A DNA stretch of 64,000 nt from Balneolaceae bacterium (GTDB taxonomy: Bacteria; Bacteroidota; Rhodothermia; Balneolales; Balneolaceae). Shown here in pieces: positions 42,982-52,223 of the stretch. The stretch spans positions 80,197-144,196 of the forward strand of contig JAFIES010000048.1 of NCBI GenBank assembly GCA_020832415.1, read 5' to 3'. The position numbers were made by a program, and so were the translations under genes. The notes beneath the pieces were generated by a model. The model worked only from the letters and a program-made list of their open reading frames with translations. It did not search any database and had not been told where the DNA came from. Position 1 is the stretch's first letter. Each line of letters begins with the position of its first letter.

Positions 42982-44750
42982 TCCTCATCAGATTCAACCA
43001 TTTCAAAAAGTGCCGCACCGGATGGGACCATCGGGTAGCAATTTTCCTCTTTCACCACGCTAAAATCCATCAAAACCGGAGCGTCTTTTATGGCCATAGC
43101 TTTTTGTAACACTTCTTTCATCTCTTTGGGATTGGTAGCCCTCATTCCAATCATACCATAAGCATCGGCCATTTTTACGAAATCGGGATTGTTTGAACCA
43201 AAAACAGAGTAGCTGGTTCTGTTATCGAAGAAGAGCTGCTGCCACTGCCGAACCATGCCAAGGCAGGCATTATTCATGATGGCAATTTTTACGGGTACTT
43301 TATATTCAACGGCGGTGGCAAGTTCACAAGTAAGCATCTGGAATCCCCCATCGCCCGTAATACATACCACATCGCGATCGGGACATGCCATAGCAGCGCC
43401 AATCGCTGCGGGGAAGCCGAATCCCATGGTTCCAAGACCACCCGAGGTAATCCAGGAACGTGGGTGATTATACTGATAATGTTGTGCTGCCCACATCTGG
43501 TGCTGGCCCACATCCGTAACAACAATGGCATTGCCATCTGTAATTTCAGAGATCATTTTGATCATATGTTGTGGGTAGATCTGGTCATCTGCCTCAGGAA
43601 CAACAAGCGGATGCTCTTTTTGCCAGGAGTGAATTGTATCCCACCATTCAGAAATTTCTGGAGGATTGGCAAGTTTATCGATTGCGGGGATTACACGTTT
43701 AACATCTCCTACGATGGGCACTTCCACATCCACATTTTTCCCGATACAAGATGGATCAATATCGATGTGAATTTTTCTGGAATTTTGTGAAAAACCGTTC
43801 AATCGCCCGGTCACCCTGTCATCAAAACGGGCGCCTACTGCAAGCAGTACATCACATTCGGTCATGGCCATATTTGCATACCATGTGCCATGCATTCCAA
43901 GCATTCCAAGCGATTGCGGTTTTGATTCCGGAAAAGCACCAAGACCCATCAGAGTAGTGGTAACCGGGATATTAAGCCGTTCTGCAAATTCGGTTACCTC
44001 TTTCCACGCTTCGCCTAAAATGGCTCCGCCACCTACATAAATAAGAGGTTTTTTTGCTTCACTGAGCATTCGTGCCGCTTTGGCTATCTGAGGCTGATGG
44101 CCATGAATGGTTGGTTTAAAGCTGGGTATATCAACATGTTTGGTTCCTTTAAAACGAGCCTTGGTATTGAGCATATCTTTTGGAAGGTCAACCAAAACCG
44201 GACCCGGGCGCCCGTTTGTGGCAATATGGAATGCTTCACGCAGTACGCTTTCCAGATTGTTTACATCGCGAACCAGATAATTTTGTTTGGTGATTGGCCG
44301 GGTAATTCCCACGATATCAGCTTCCTGGAAGGCATCATTCCCGATTACACTTGTTGGTACCTGTCCGGTTAAAACAACCAGGGGGATGGAATCCATCATA
44401 GCTGTTGCAATACCCGTTACTGTATTTGTACCGCCGGGCCCGGAGGTCGCGAGTACCACGCCGGGTTTGCCTGTTGCCCTTGAATAACCATCAGCAGCGT
44501 GGGTGCCGGCTTGCTCATGGCGAACAAGCACATGCTTGAGGTCGTGGTTATCGAACAATGCATCATATACAGGCAGTACAGCCCCTCCGGGATATCCAAA
44601 GATGGTGTCAACACCAAGATCAGCAAGTGTTTTAATTAAAATTTCCGCACCACTATGACTTTGGGCATCGGATGTGGGTTTCTCTACAGGTTTAAGCGTA
44701 GCAGGTACATCCATTTTTTTTGCTGAAGAAGTTTGACCGTTTGATTTCAT
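42969..44750 (-). CDS. ilvB: Acetolactate synthase large subunit (likely ATG start at 44750)
   Basis: DTIFGYPGGAVLPVYDAL; RHEQAGTHAADGYSRATGKPGVVLATSGPG; GDGGFQMLTCELATAVEYKVPVKIAIMNN. Confidence 0.96.
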   Translation of the reverse strand: MKSNGQTSSAKKMDVPATLKPVEKPTSDAQSHSGAEILIKTLADLGVDTIFGYPGGAVLPVYDALFDNHDLKHVLVRHEQAGTHAADGYSRATGKPGVVLATSGPGGTNTVTGIATAMMDSIPLVVLTGQVPTSVIGNDAFQEADIVGITRPITKQNYLVRDVNNLESVLREAFHIATNGRPGPVLVDLPKDMLNTKARFKGTKHVDIPSFKPTIHGHQPQIAKAARMLSEAKKPLIYVGGGAILGEAWKEVTEFAERLNIPVTTTLMGLGAFPESKPQSLGMLGMHGTWYANMAMTECDVLLAVGARFDDRVTGRLNGFSQNSRKIHIDIDPSCIGKNVDVEVPIVGDVKRVIPAIDKLANPPEISEWWDTIHSWQKEHPLVVPEADDQIYPQHMIKMISEITDGNAIVVTDVGQHQMWAAQHYQYNHPRSWITSGGLGTMGFGFPAAIGAAMACPDRDVVCITGDGGFQMLTCELATAVEYKVPVKIAIMNNACLGMVRQWQQLFFDNRTSYSVFGSNNPDFVKMADAYGMIGMRATNPKEMKEVLQKAMAIKDAPVLMDFSVVKEENCYPMVPSGAALFEMVESDEECKR

Positions 44751-44775
44751 ATTGACTCGCAAGTATAGTTTACCC

Positions 44776-44825
44776 GCCAGAGGTCAAAGTAAAATCTAAA
44801 ATGGATTTGGCTTCTAACCTCTGGC
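44776..44825 (-). promoter_or_regulatory. Hairpin in the ilvB 5' leader
   Basis: GCCAGAGGT (44776-44784) and ACCTCTGGC (44817-44825), a 9-bp perfect inverted repeat; nested aaatc/gattt. Confidence 0.6.
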
Positions 44826-44832
44826 TGTTCGT

Positions 44833-45066
44833 TTAGCTAATAATTAGGTTTAGTAGAATAATGCCAGAAATTAGAATAGAGATAATAATAAGCGACAGAA
44901 GAATGCTTGTGATCTCTAAAGAAGGAACTGCAGGTGATGTTATAATTTGGTAAGAAACTGTAATTACAAGAAGTGTCGCAATAGATATCAGAGTAGCCGC
45001 AAAATTTGCCTGCTCAGACTGGCTGAACACGCTGCGAAAATTAGTATATGATATTGCGGTAGACAA
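44833..45066 (-). CDS. Small Ile/Leu-rich ORF upstream of ilvB: candidate leader peptide, or alternatively a small 2-TM protein (TTG start at 45066 or internal GTG)
   Basis: C-terminus ITSILLSLIIISILISGIILLNLIIS*: 18 of 26 residues are Ile/Leu; ends 8 nt before the 9-bp hairpin. Confidence 0.45.
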   Translation of the reverse strand: MSTAISYTNFRSVFSQSEQANFAATLISIATLLVITVSYQIITSPAVPSLEITSILLSLIIISILISGIILLNLIIS

Positions 45067-45246
45067 TTGTAATTAGTTATGTGAACATCACTTGCAAAAA
45101 CTTAGACAATGAGACGTAATGTGTCAATATTTTCTTTTATAATTAATGAAAACTTTTTTTGATAATAGAATTGATTTTTTAAAAGCGCTTCCATTGAAAT
45201 TAAAATGGAGACGTAACGTATTGTATAGCAACAACTAAAAGGTGTA

Positions 45247-46932
45247 GTGATAAAGATGGTGAAATTAAACAAATTCAGTGCAAGATTAACACAGGAACAA
45301 GCACAGGTAGGCTCAAAGGCAATGCTTTATGCCACAGGTTTGAGCGAGGATGACATGAAAAAGGCCCAGGTGGGCATTGCAAGTACCGGCTGGGATGGCA
45401 ATCCATGCAACATGCATTTGAACGATCTTGCGGCAATAGTGAAGAAAGGAGTTTGGGACAGCGGACTGGTTGGATTTGTATTTCACTCCATCGGGGTAAG
45501 TGATGGAATTTCGATGGGAACCCAGGGGATGAAGTTCTCTCTGCCATCAAGAGATATTATAGCAGACTCAATTGAAATTGTGATGAGTGCACAATGGTAC
45601 GATGCCAACATTTCGGTGGTTGGATGCGACAAAAATATGCCCGGTGCAGTGATGGCAATGGCACGCGTAAACAGACCGTCTATTATGGTGTATGGCGGTA
45701 CCATTCGTCCCGGAAATCTAAATGGGGAAAAACTCGATATCGTCTCTGCATTTGAATCATACGGACAGTTTCTGTCAAAAGAGATTGATGAAGAGCAGAT
45801 GAACAAGGTATTGAAGCATGCTTGTCCCGGTGCAGGTGCATGTGGTGGTATGTACACAGCCAATACAATGGCATCGGCAATAGAAACACTGGGGATGAGC
45901 CTTCCTTACAGCTCTTCAATTCCGGCAACACACAGCGAAAAACGTAAAGAGTGTGAAAAAGCAGGAGAGGCCATTCTGAACTTACTCGAACAGGATATTA
46001 AGCCGAAGGATATTATTACGAAGAGATCACTTGAAAATGCTGTGGCAATGATTATAGCTCTCGGTGGCTCAACAAATGCGGTTATGCACATGTTAGCCAT
46101 CGCAAAAGCAGCCGAAGTAGATTTTACAATTGATGACTTTCAGGCAGTGAGCGATCGCACACCATTTTTAGCTGATCTGAAACCGAGCGGTAAATACGTT
46201 ATGGAAGATCTTTATAATGCAGGTGGTGTTCCTGCGGTACAAAAATTACTTCTTGAGGAGGGATATCTCCATGGTGATTGTGTCACTGTTACCGGAAAAA
46301 CACTTGAGGAGAACGTGGCGAAACTTCCAGGGCTGCTCGAAGAACAAAATGTGATCAGGCCGGTTTCGAATCCTGTTAAAAAAACGGGACACCTCCAGAT
46401 TCTGTATGGAAACCTCTCACCAGAAGGCAGCGTGGCAAAAATTACCGGAAAGGAAGGTACTCAGTTTTCAGGAACAGCCAAAGTGTTTGAATCGGAAGAG
46501 GATTGCCTTACAGGAATTCGTGCCGGTAAAGTGGAGAAAGGGGATGTGGTTGTGATCAGATACGAGGGGCCAAAAGGAGGCCCCGGTATGCGGGAAATGC
46601 TCTCTATCACAGCGGCAATAATGGGTGCAGGGCTTGGAAACGACGTTGCCCTCATTACCGATGGCCGCTTCTCAGGAGGTACACACGGATTTGTGATTGG
46701 ACACATCACACCCGAGGCACAGCTTGGTGGAACCATTGCATTGCTTAAAGATGGCGACACGATCACAATAGATGCTGATAAACGGGTATTGAAGGTAGAA
46801 TTGACTGATGAAGAGATTGTAGAGCGCCGAAAAAACTGGCAAGCTCCTGACCTGAAATACAAGAGTGGTATACTTTACAAGTATGCCAAAAATGTATCCA
46901 CGGCGAGCGAGGGGTGTGTTACAGATCTTTGA
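45247..46932 (+). CDS. ilvD: Dihydroxy-acid dehydratase
   Basis: [67 protein letters not shown]. Confidence 0.96.
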   Translation: MIKMVKLNKFSARLTQEQAQVGSKAMLYATGLSEDDMKKAQVGIASTGWDGNPCNMHLNDLAAIVKKGVWDSGLVGFVFHSIGVSDGISMGTQGMKFSLPSRDIIADSIEIVMSAQWYDANISVVGCDKNMPGAVMAMARVNRPSIMVYGGTIRPGNLNGEKLDIVSAFESYGQFLSKEIDEEQMNKVLKHACPGAGACGGMYTANTMASAIETLGMSLPYSSSIPATHSEKRKECEKAGEAILNLLEQDIKPKDIITKRSLENAVAMIIALGGSTNAVMHMLAIAKAAEVDFTIDDFQAVSDRTPFLADLKPSGKYVMEDLYNAGGVPAVQKLLLEEGYLHGDCVTVTGKTLEENVAKLPGLLEEQNVIRPVSNPVKKTGHLQILYGNLSPEGSVAKITGKEGTQFSGTAKVFESEEDCLTGIRAGKVEKGDVVVIRYEGPKGGPGMREMLSITAAIMGAGLGNDVALITDGRFSGGTHGFVIGHITPEAQLGGTIALLKDGDTITIDADKRVLKVELTDEEIVERRKNWQAPDLKYKSGILYKYAKNVSTASEGCVTDL

Positions 46933-46979
46933 TATCTGAGATGTTTTTTATTTATTGAAAAACACTCAATCGGAGCCCT

Positions 46980-48686
46980 ATGAATCTCAACATCACATCA
47001 CGCCGGCAACGCACCTTTGATGCCATTGTAGTAGGCACCGGAATCAGCGGCGGATGGGCTGCCAAGGAGCTAACCGAAAAAGGGCTCAAAACCCTGGTAC
47101 TGGAACGCGGCAGAATGGTTCGCCACATTGAGGATTACCCCTCCATGATGAAACACCCGTGGGAACTGCCCTACGGAAACCGGCTCACACACGAAGAAAG
47201 AACGGAGATCTATCCCATCCAAAGCAGAACAGCCTATGCAGTTACCCAGGATACCAAACACTTTTTCGTTAAAGATTCTGAGCACCCCTACATCCAGAAA
47301 AAACCGTTTCTCTGGACCCGGGGCTACCAGGTTGGGGGGCGCTCACTTATCTGGGGGCGATGGTCTTACCGCCGCGGCGATACCGATTTTGCCGTTTACG
47401 AACGGGATAACATCGGTATCGACTGGCCAATCCGCTACGCCGACATCAAACCGTGGTACGATCATGTGGAGTCGTTTATCGGGGTGAGCGGTAACCGGGA
47501 TGGCCTCCCTCAAATTCCCGATGGTAATTTTTTGCCTCCCTGGGAAATGAACTGCATTGAAAACCATGTAAAAGAGAAAATTTCTGAGCACTACACAGAT
47601 CGCAAACTGACCATCGGGCGAACGGCAAATATCACTCGTGCACATAACGGGCGCGGACAGTGTATGGCCAGAAACCTCTGCCGCAGAGGATGCCCGTATG
47701 GAGCCTACTTCAGCAGCAATTCATCCACACTGCCGGCCGCCGAAGCTACCGGCAACATGACCCTCCGTCCACACTCAATCGTACACACCATTCTGTTTGA
47801 TAAGGAGACGAAAAAAGCCACGGGTGTGAGAATTGTGGATGCAGAAACCAAAGAGAGCATCGAATACTTTGCTGATGTGATTTTTCTCTGTGCATCGGCC
47901 CTGGGCTCAACCAGTATTTTACTGAATTCGCTGAAGCATACATTCCCTGATGGGCTTGGCAATTCGAGCGGAGAGCTTGGCCACAACCTGATGGATAACC
48001 ATTTTGAGATTGGAGCCTCCGGCGTGCACGATGGCTACAAAGACCGCTATTTTTATGGTCGCCGTCCCGTAGATGTATTGGTGCCACAGTTCCAAAACAT
48101 CAGCCGTGAAACGGAGCGGTCAAATTACAGGCGCGGATTTTCCACGTACGGCTGGGGCGGCAGGCAGGGAACCAGCCAAGGCGGCCCGCTCGGTTTTGGC
48201 GCGGATTTCAAAGACAATCTTGCAACACCCGGCAACTGGACCATGACTTTTCTCGCTTTTGGTGAATCTCTGCCAAGGCACGAAAACCGGGTTTTCCTCG
48301 ATCACGAAAACACCGATCAGTGGGGCCTGCCTAAACTGGTTCTTGATATGGAGTGGGGCGAGAATGAGAAGGAGATGCGAAAAGAGATGGAATCATCAAG
48401 TGCCGAGATGCTGGAGATCTCCGGGTTCAGAAATATCAGTACATTCAATAATGAAAGCCCTCCGGGATTCAGCATTCACGAAATGGGCACCGCCAGAATG
48501 GGTCGCGATCCTGCCACATCGGTCCTGAACCGTTGGAACCAGATGCACGATATACCCAACATTTTTGTGACCGACGGGGCCTGCATGACCTCGAACGGAT
48601 GGGGGAATCCATCCCTCACGTATATGGCCCTCACCGCCCGGGCATGTGATTTTGCCGTAAACGAACTCAAAAAAGGGAATTTGTAA
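46980..48686 (+). CDS. GMC-family oxidoreductase
   Basis: DAIVVGTGISGGWAAKELTEKGLKTLVLERG; GGRSLIWGRWSYR; EMGTARMGRDPATSVLNRWNQMHDIPNIFVTDGA. Confidence 0.93.
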   Translation: MNLNITSRRQRTFDAIVVGTGISGGWAAKELTEKGLKTLVLERGRMVRHIEDYPSMMKHPWELPYGNRLTHEERTEIYPIQSRTAYAVTQDTKHFFVKDSEHPYIQKKPFLWTRGYQVGGRSLIWGRWSYRRGDTDFAVYERDNIGIDWPIRYADIKPWYDHVESFIGVSGNRDGLPQIPDGNFLPPWEMNCIENHVKEKISEHYTDRKLTIGRTANITRAHNGRGQCMARNLCRRGCPYGAYFSSNSSTLPAAEATGNMTLRPHSIVHTILFDKETKKATGVRIVDAETKESIEYFADVIFLCASALGSTSILLNSLKHTFPDGLGNSSGELGHNLMDNHFEIGASGVHDGYKDRYFYGRRPVDVLVPQFQNISRETERSNYRRGFSTYGWGGRQGTSQGGPLGFGADFKDNLATPGNWTMTFLAFGESLPRHENRVFLDHENTDQWGLPKLVLDMEWGENEKEMRKEMESSSAEMLEISGFRNISTFNNESPPGFSIHEMGTARMGRDPATSVLNRWNQMHDIPNIFVTDGACMTSNGWGNPSLTYMALTARACDFAVNELKKGNL

Positions 48687-48687
48687 G

Positions 48688-49230
48688 ATGGAACCGGATA
48701 AAATTGACCGCCGTGAAGCCCTGAAACGAACCGCACTTCTGCTGGGATGCACATTGAGCAGCTCGCTTGTTACTGCCGTGATGAAAGGCTGCAGCGCTGA
48801 TTTATCTGAAGACTGGAAGTCATCGGCTCTAAACAGTGAACAATTAAAAGCCGCAGCCGATCTGGCTGAAATCATACTCCCCCGAACAGAAACTCCCGGC
48901 GCCAAAGATGCGCACGTTGAACGATTCATCGATAGCCTTGCCTATGGATTTTTATCACCACAGGAAAAACAGTTCCTCTTAGACGGGTTGGATAAACTTA
49001 TTGACAACAATTTTACAGGCCTCTCAATCGACGAACAAAACCGTTATGTGGAAGAGATGATTCAGGATCCCGATGGAGAATCTTTTTTCCGGTTTTACAG
49101 GCAGTATGCAATGCTTGGTTTTTTTACATCGGAAGTTGGAGCCACACAGGTTTTGCAATACCATGCCATTCCGGGCTATTACTCCGGCTGTGAACCACTG
49201 GATGCCGTTGGCGGGCGAACGTGGGCTTAA
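48688..49230 (+). CDS. Gluconate 2-dehydrogenase subunit 3 family protein
   Basis: DRREALKRTALLLG leader; AADLAEIILPRTETPGAKDAHVERFIDSLAYGFLSPQEKQFLLDGLDKLI; adjacent to the GMC oxidoreductase. Confidence 0.85.
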   Translation: MEPDKIDRREALKRTALLLGCTLSSSLVTAVMKGCSADLSEDWKSSALNSEQLKAAADLAEIILPRTETPGAKDAHVERFIDSLAYGFLSPQEKQFLLDGLDKLIDNNFTGLSIDEQNRYVEEMIQDPDGESFFRFYRQYAMLGFFTSEVGATQVLQYHAIPGYYSGCEPLDAVGGRTWA

Positions 49231-49330
49231 GGTAACCGCGGAGGCCGCCATGCTCGCAGAGGTATTGGTGGAATGCCTGACCAAAAACCCAACCGTTCTT
49301 AGCGCTCTTTGCGCCCTTTGCGGTTAAAAA
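49231..49330. repeat. Intergenic foldback repeat (accgcgg.../...tttgcggtta)
   Basis: taaccgc (49233-49239) paired with gcggtta (49320-49326) plus adjoining imperfect complementarity. Confidence 0.5.
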
Positions 49331-49373
49331 AGCAGGTTGTTGATTAATTGAAAATACTTTCATTGATTTTTTT

Positions 49374-50132
49374 ATGCCCAACTTTCTCAAATCCAGCGAT
49401 AACCACAATATTGCTTATGAGCACCTTCCGGGCTCATTACCAACGATTATCTTTTTCCCGGGCTTTTTCTCCAACATGGAAGGTGCAAAAGCACGTTTTT
49501 TTGAGGACAAATGCCGAAATCGCGGCCAAGCCTATATACGGTTCGACTACCGCGGACATGGTGCCTCAGATGGCCGGTTTGAAGATGGCACCATTACCGA
49601 TTGGCTGAATGATGCCCTGCTTGTAATTGATAAAGTGGCTGAAGCACCTGTATTGGCTGTAGGGTCTTCGATGGGCGGTTGGCTGGCACTTCTTGCAGCT
49701 CTGAAACGTCCCGGGAAAATAGGCGGTCTTGTGGGAATTGCATCCTCACCTGATTTCACGAAGTCGATTTATGAAGAACGCATGAGTGATGAACAGAGAG
49801 CACTGATGGACCAGCAGGGATTCATCTTATCACCGTCGGAATACCGCGAGAAACCGGTAAAAATTACCCGGCGTTTGCTCGATGACGGAAACAGGCATCT
49901 TTTGCTAAATCGCCAATCTCTTGACATCGGGATTCCGGTTTGCCTGGTTCACGGCAAAAAGGATGCAGATGTGCCCTGGCAAAAATCACAAAAACTTTAT
50001 GATTTGATCGGGAAAGATCAATGTGAATTGATTTTTATACCAGACGGCGAGCACAGGCTTTCCCGTCTTCAGGATCTTGAACTTCTTGACAAGTGTATTC
50101 AAAAGGTACGATCAGAAATATTGGCTGAATGA
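49374..50132 (+). CDS. Alpha/beta hydrolase
   Basis: TIIFFPGFFSNMEGAKA; FDYRGHGASDG; AVGSSMGGWLALLAAL; VHGKKDADVPWQKSQ. Confidence 0.9.
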   Translation: MPNFLKSSDNHNIAYEHLPGSLPTIIFFPGFFSNMEGAKARFFEDKCRNRGQAYIRFDYRGHGASDGRFEDGTITDWLNDALLVIDKVAEAPVLAVGSSMGGWLALLAALKRPGKIGGLVGIASSPDFTKSIYEERMSDEQRALMDQQGFILSPSEYREKPVKITRRLLDDGNRHLLLNRQSLDIGIPVCLVHGKKDADVPWQKSQKLYDLIGKDQCELIFIPDGEHRLSRLQDLELLDKCIQKVRSEILAE

Positions 50133-50156
50133 AGAACTTCTCATTTTTTAAAGTAA

Positions 50157-51026
50157 TCACGGCAGCAGATTACTCAGCGGATGCTCAAGAGAATAGATCG
50201 TGTAGATCTCATCTTCATTCAGTGGCTTACTGAATATAGCCAGTTCATCCATGTAGCCTCTGTAGTTATAGCCGAGCCAGATGGCAACATTTTCCGGATT
50301 CCATGTTATAGTTTGTTCCCGTTCATCCAGGGAACCCACATATTCTCCATTGATGTAGCAGTCCGCCACACCGGTTGAGTCTCCGGTGTTAAAATTTCGA
50401 AATGTAAATGCAACATGTGTCCATTCATCCCGGTTAAATACAGGTTCTTTCACTTCAACCATTGGTCTTTCATCGAATGGTACATCGTCCCAATCGCGTA
50501 ATTCGGGATCCCATACATCCCGATCAGCAAAGAATGCAAACCTGAAAATTCGCTCCTCATCATCAGTAAAATCAACAAACAGAGCCCCGTCATTCCAGCC
50601 GGAGTCAGTTAGCTGAACAGGGTCGGAGAATCCATCAGGCAGGTCCTCGTCTGGAGTAAGTTTTAACCAAAAAGATACAGTTCCGCTCCAGTCTATATCG
50701 CTATATGTAATGTTGTCGGCAGCTTTATAGAAATAGACAGGTGTCCATGAATTGTCAACCCAGAGGGCGTGTGAATATCGGCCTTCATTTTTATGAATGG
50801 CAAAATGTTCGTTATCTGAAGAAAAGATTTCCGGGTTATTCCGGGCCGACCATGTAGGGGCCACATAAAAATTTGGGTCACCGTTAGCGAAATCGGCCTC
50901 AAAGCCGTCGTCAAAAGATGCGTAGAAAGTGAGTGAGTTGATGAATGAATATTCAGATTCACCATTTCCGGCGCAGTTGATCAATAAAAAACATGACGAG
51001 ATAAATAATATGAATGTTATTTTCAT
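50157..51026 (-). CDS. LamG/concanavalin A-like domain lipoprotein
   Basis: Lipobox FLLINCAG; LTFYASFDDGFEADFANG; GTVSFWLKLTPDEDLPDG; WTHVAFTFRNFN; YRGYMDELAIFSKPLNEDEI. Confidence 0.8.
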   Translation of the reverse strand: MKITFILFISSCFLLINCAGNGESEYSFINSLTFYASFDDGFEADFANGDPNFYVAPTWSARNNPEIFSSDNEHFAIHKNEGRYSHALWVDNSWTPVYFYKAADNITYSDIDWSGTVSFWLKLTPDEDLPDGFSDPVQLTDSGWNDGALFVDFTDDEERIFRFAFFADRDVWDPELRDWDDVPFDERPMVEVKEPVFNRDEWTHVAFTFRNFNTGDSTGVADCYINGEYVGSLDEREQTITWNPENVAIWLGYNYRGYMDELAIFSKPLNEDEIYTIYSLEHPLSNLLP

Positions 51027-51217
51027 GTGGCAGATTTTGAGTATTGATAAACCTCGGCGAATAATTTGTGTGGGTCTTATCTAAGGAAATCTATTATGGT
51101 TGAACACGGCAATATTAAGCTTTTCGCCAGAAACTATAGCCCATGCAGGATCAAGCCGATGATTTTTAATAATACATAGCCAAATTATTCAAGTAGCAAA
51201 CCATCCTATCATTGAAA

Positions 51218-51328
51218 TCATCTGCTCTTAAAAAAAAGTGCATGTAATAAAAGCATGGCGATAATGCCTGTAACTTTTAAGATACTTGAGTTGCGTTGAT
51301 TTGGTTCGTTTTCTGTAGTTAAATCCAT
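51218..51328 (-). CDS. Candidate 36-aa single-TM small protein, not in the supplied ORF track
   Basis: MDLTTENEPNQRNSSILKVTGIIAMLLLHALFFKSR*; polar N-terminus, one hydrophobic helix, basic C-terminus. Confidence 0.35.
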   Translation of the reverse strand: MDLTTENEPNQRNSSILKVTGIIAMLLLHALFFKSR

Positions 51329-51418
51329 TTTTAGCAGTTGGTTGTGTCTGATATCAATAGAAAAATTTGAGTATCGTATCAGGCATTCATTTTATGTTAT
51401 GCACTACTCTATCAGGAT

Positions 51419-51877
51419 TTAAAAAAACCAAAAAAATGTAATTAAGACAAGCAGTATCAGAAGGCAAACCCAAATAAATGTAAACCAGGGGAAGCGCCAT
51501 TCAGGCACTTCACCCAGCTCATTGAAAAGATAATTTCGCAGTAGCTCGGTGTTTTTTGTATTGGCCTTATACACTACATCAAAAGCATCACCAAATACTG
51601 GTACAAGGCCCACAATAAATTCAATCAACATATTGCGAATTATTTTACGCTGAACTTTTTTGTCTGCATTGATTTTTCTGGCTTCATACAGAACGTACAA
51701 AGACAAAATTAACCCGGCAAAATCACCGATTACAGGCATCAAGCCAATGAGCGGGCTGAGACCAAATCGAACATTTGTGAAGGGAATTCGGAAATTACTG
51801 TCGGTATAATAGCTAAAGGTATCCAGCCGGCTTAAAACCGCATGAATTTCTTTATCATTTTTGATTGAATTCATCAT
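51419..51877 (-). CDS. DUF4112 family membrane protein
   Basis: FRIPFTNVRFGLSPLIGLMPVIGDFAGLILSLYVLYEARK; GLVPVFGDAFDVVYKANTKNTELL. Confidence 0.8.
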   Translation of the reverse strand: MMNSIKNDKEIHAVLSRLDTFSYYTDSNFRIPFTNVRFGLSPLIGLMPVIGDFAGLILSLYVLYEARKINADKKVQRKIIRNMLIEFIVGLVPVFGDAFDVVYKANTKNTELLRNYLFNELGEVPEWRFPWFTFIWVCLLILLVLITFFWFF

Positions 51878-52223
51878 ATTTCGGACTTTGCTATTGAACC
51901 AAAAAGGTAAGAGTTATTCATGGCATTGATTACATATGACTTTCATCAGCGACCGCTGTAAATCTGATGGATTTACGAAAATAATATCCCTTATTGAAGC
52001 ACGAGTGATTTGTAATTGGTTAATGTGAAACATATAAATAATAATTGTCGCGTTTATATTTCGACTCACTGGCCCCGGATAAGCAAACAGAACGTAGTGT
52101 TGGTAGGCTCTCTTTCTTACTTTCTTCATAATATAATTGTGCCGTAAATTTTTCTTGCAAACAGGTTCAAATACCTTATTTTCTGCAATCACACGTTTAT
52201 AACCTAAACTAATCTGATATAAA

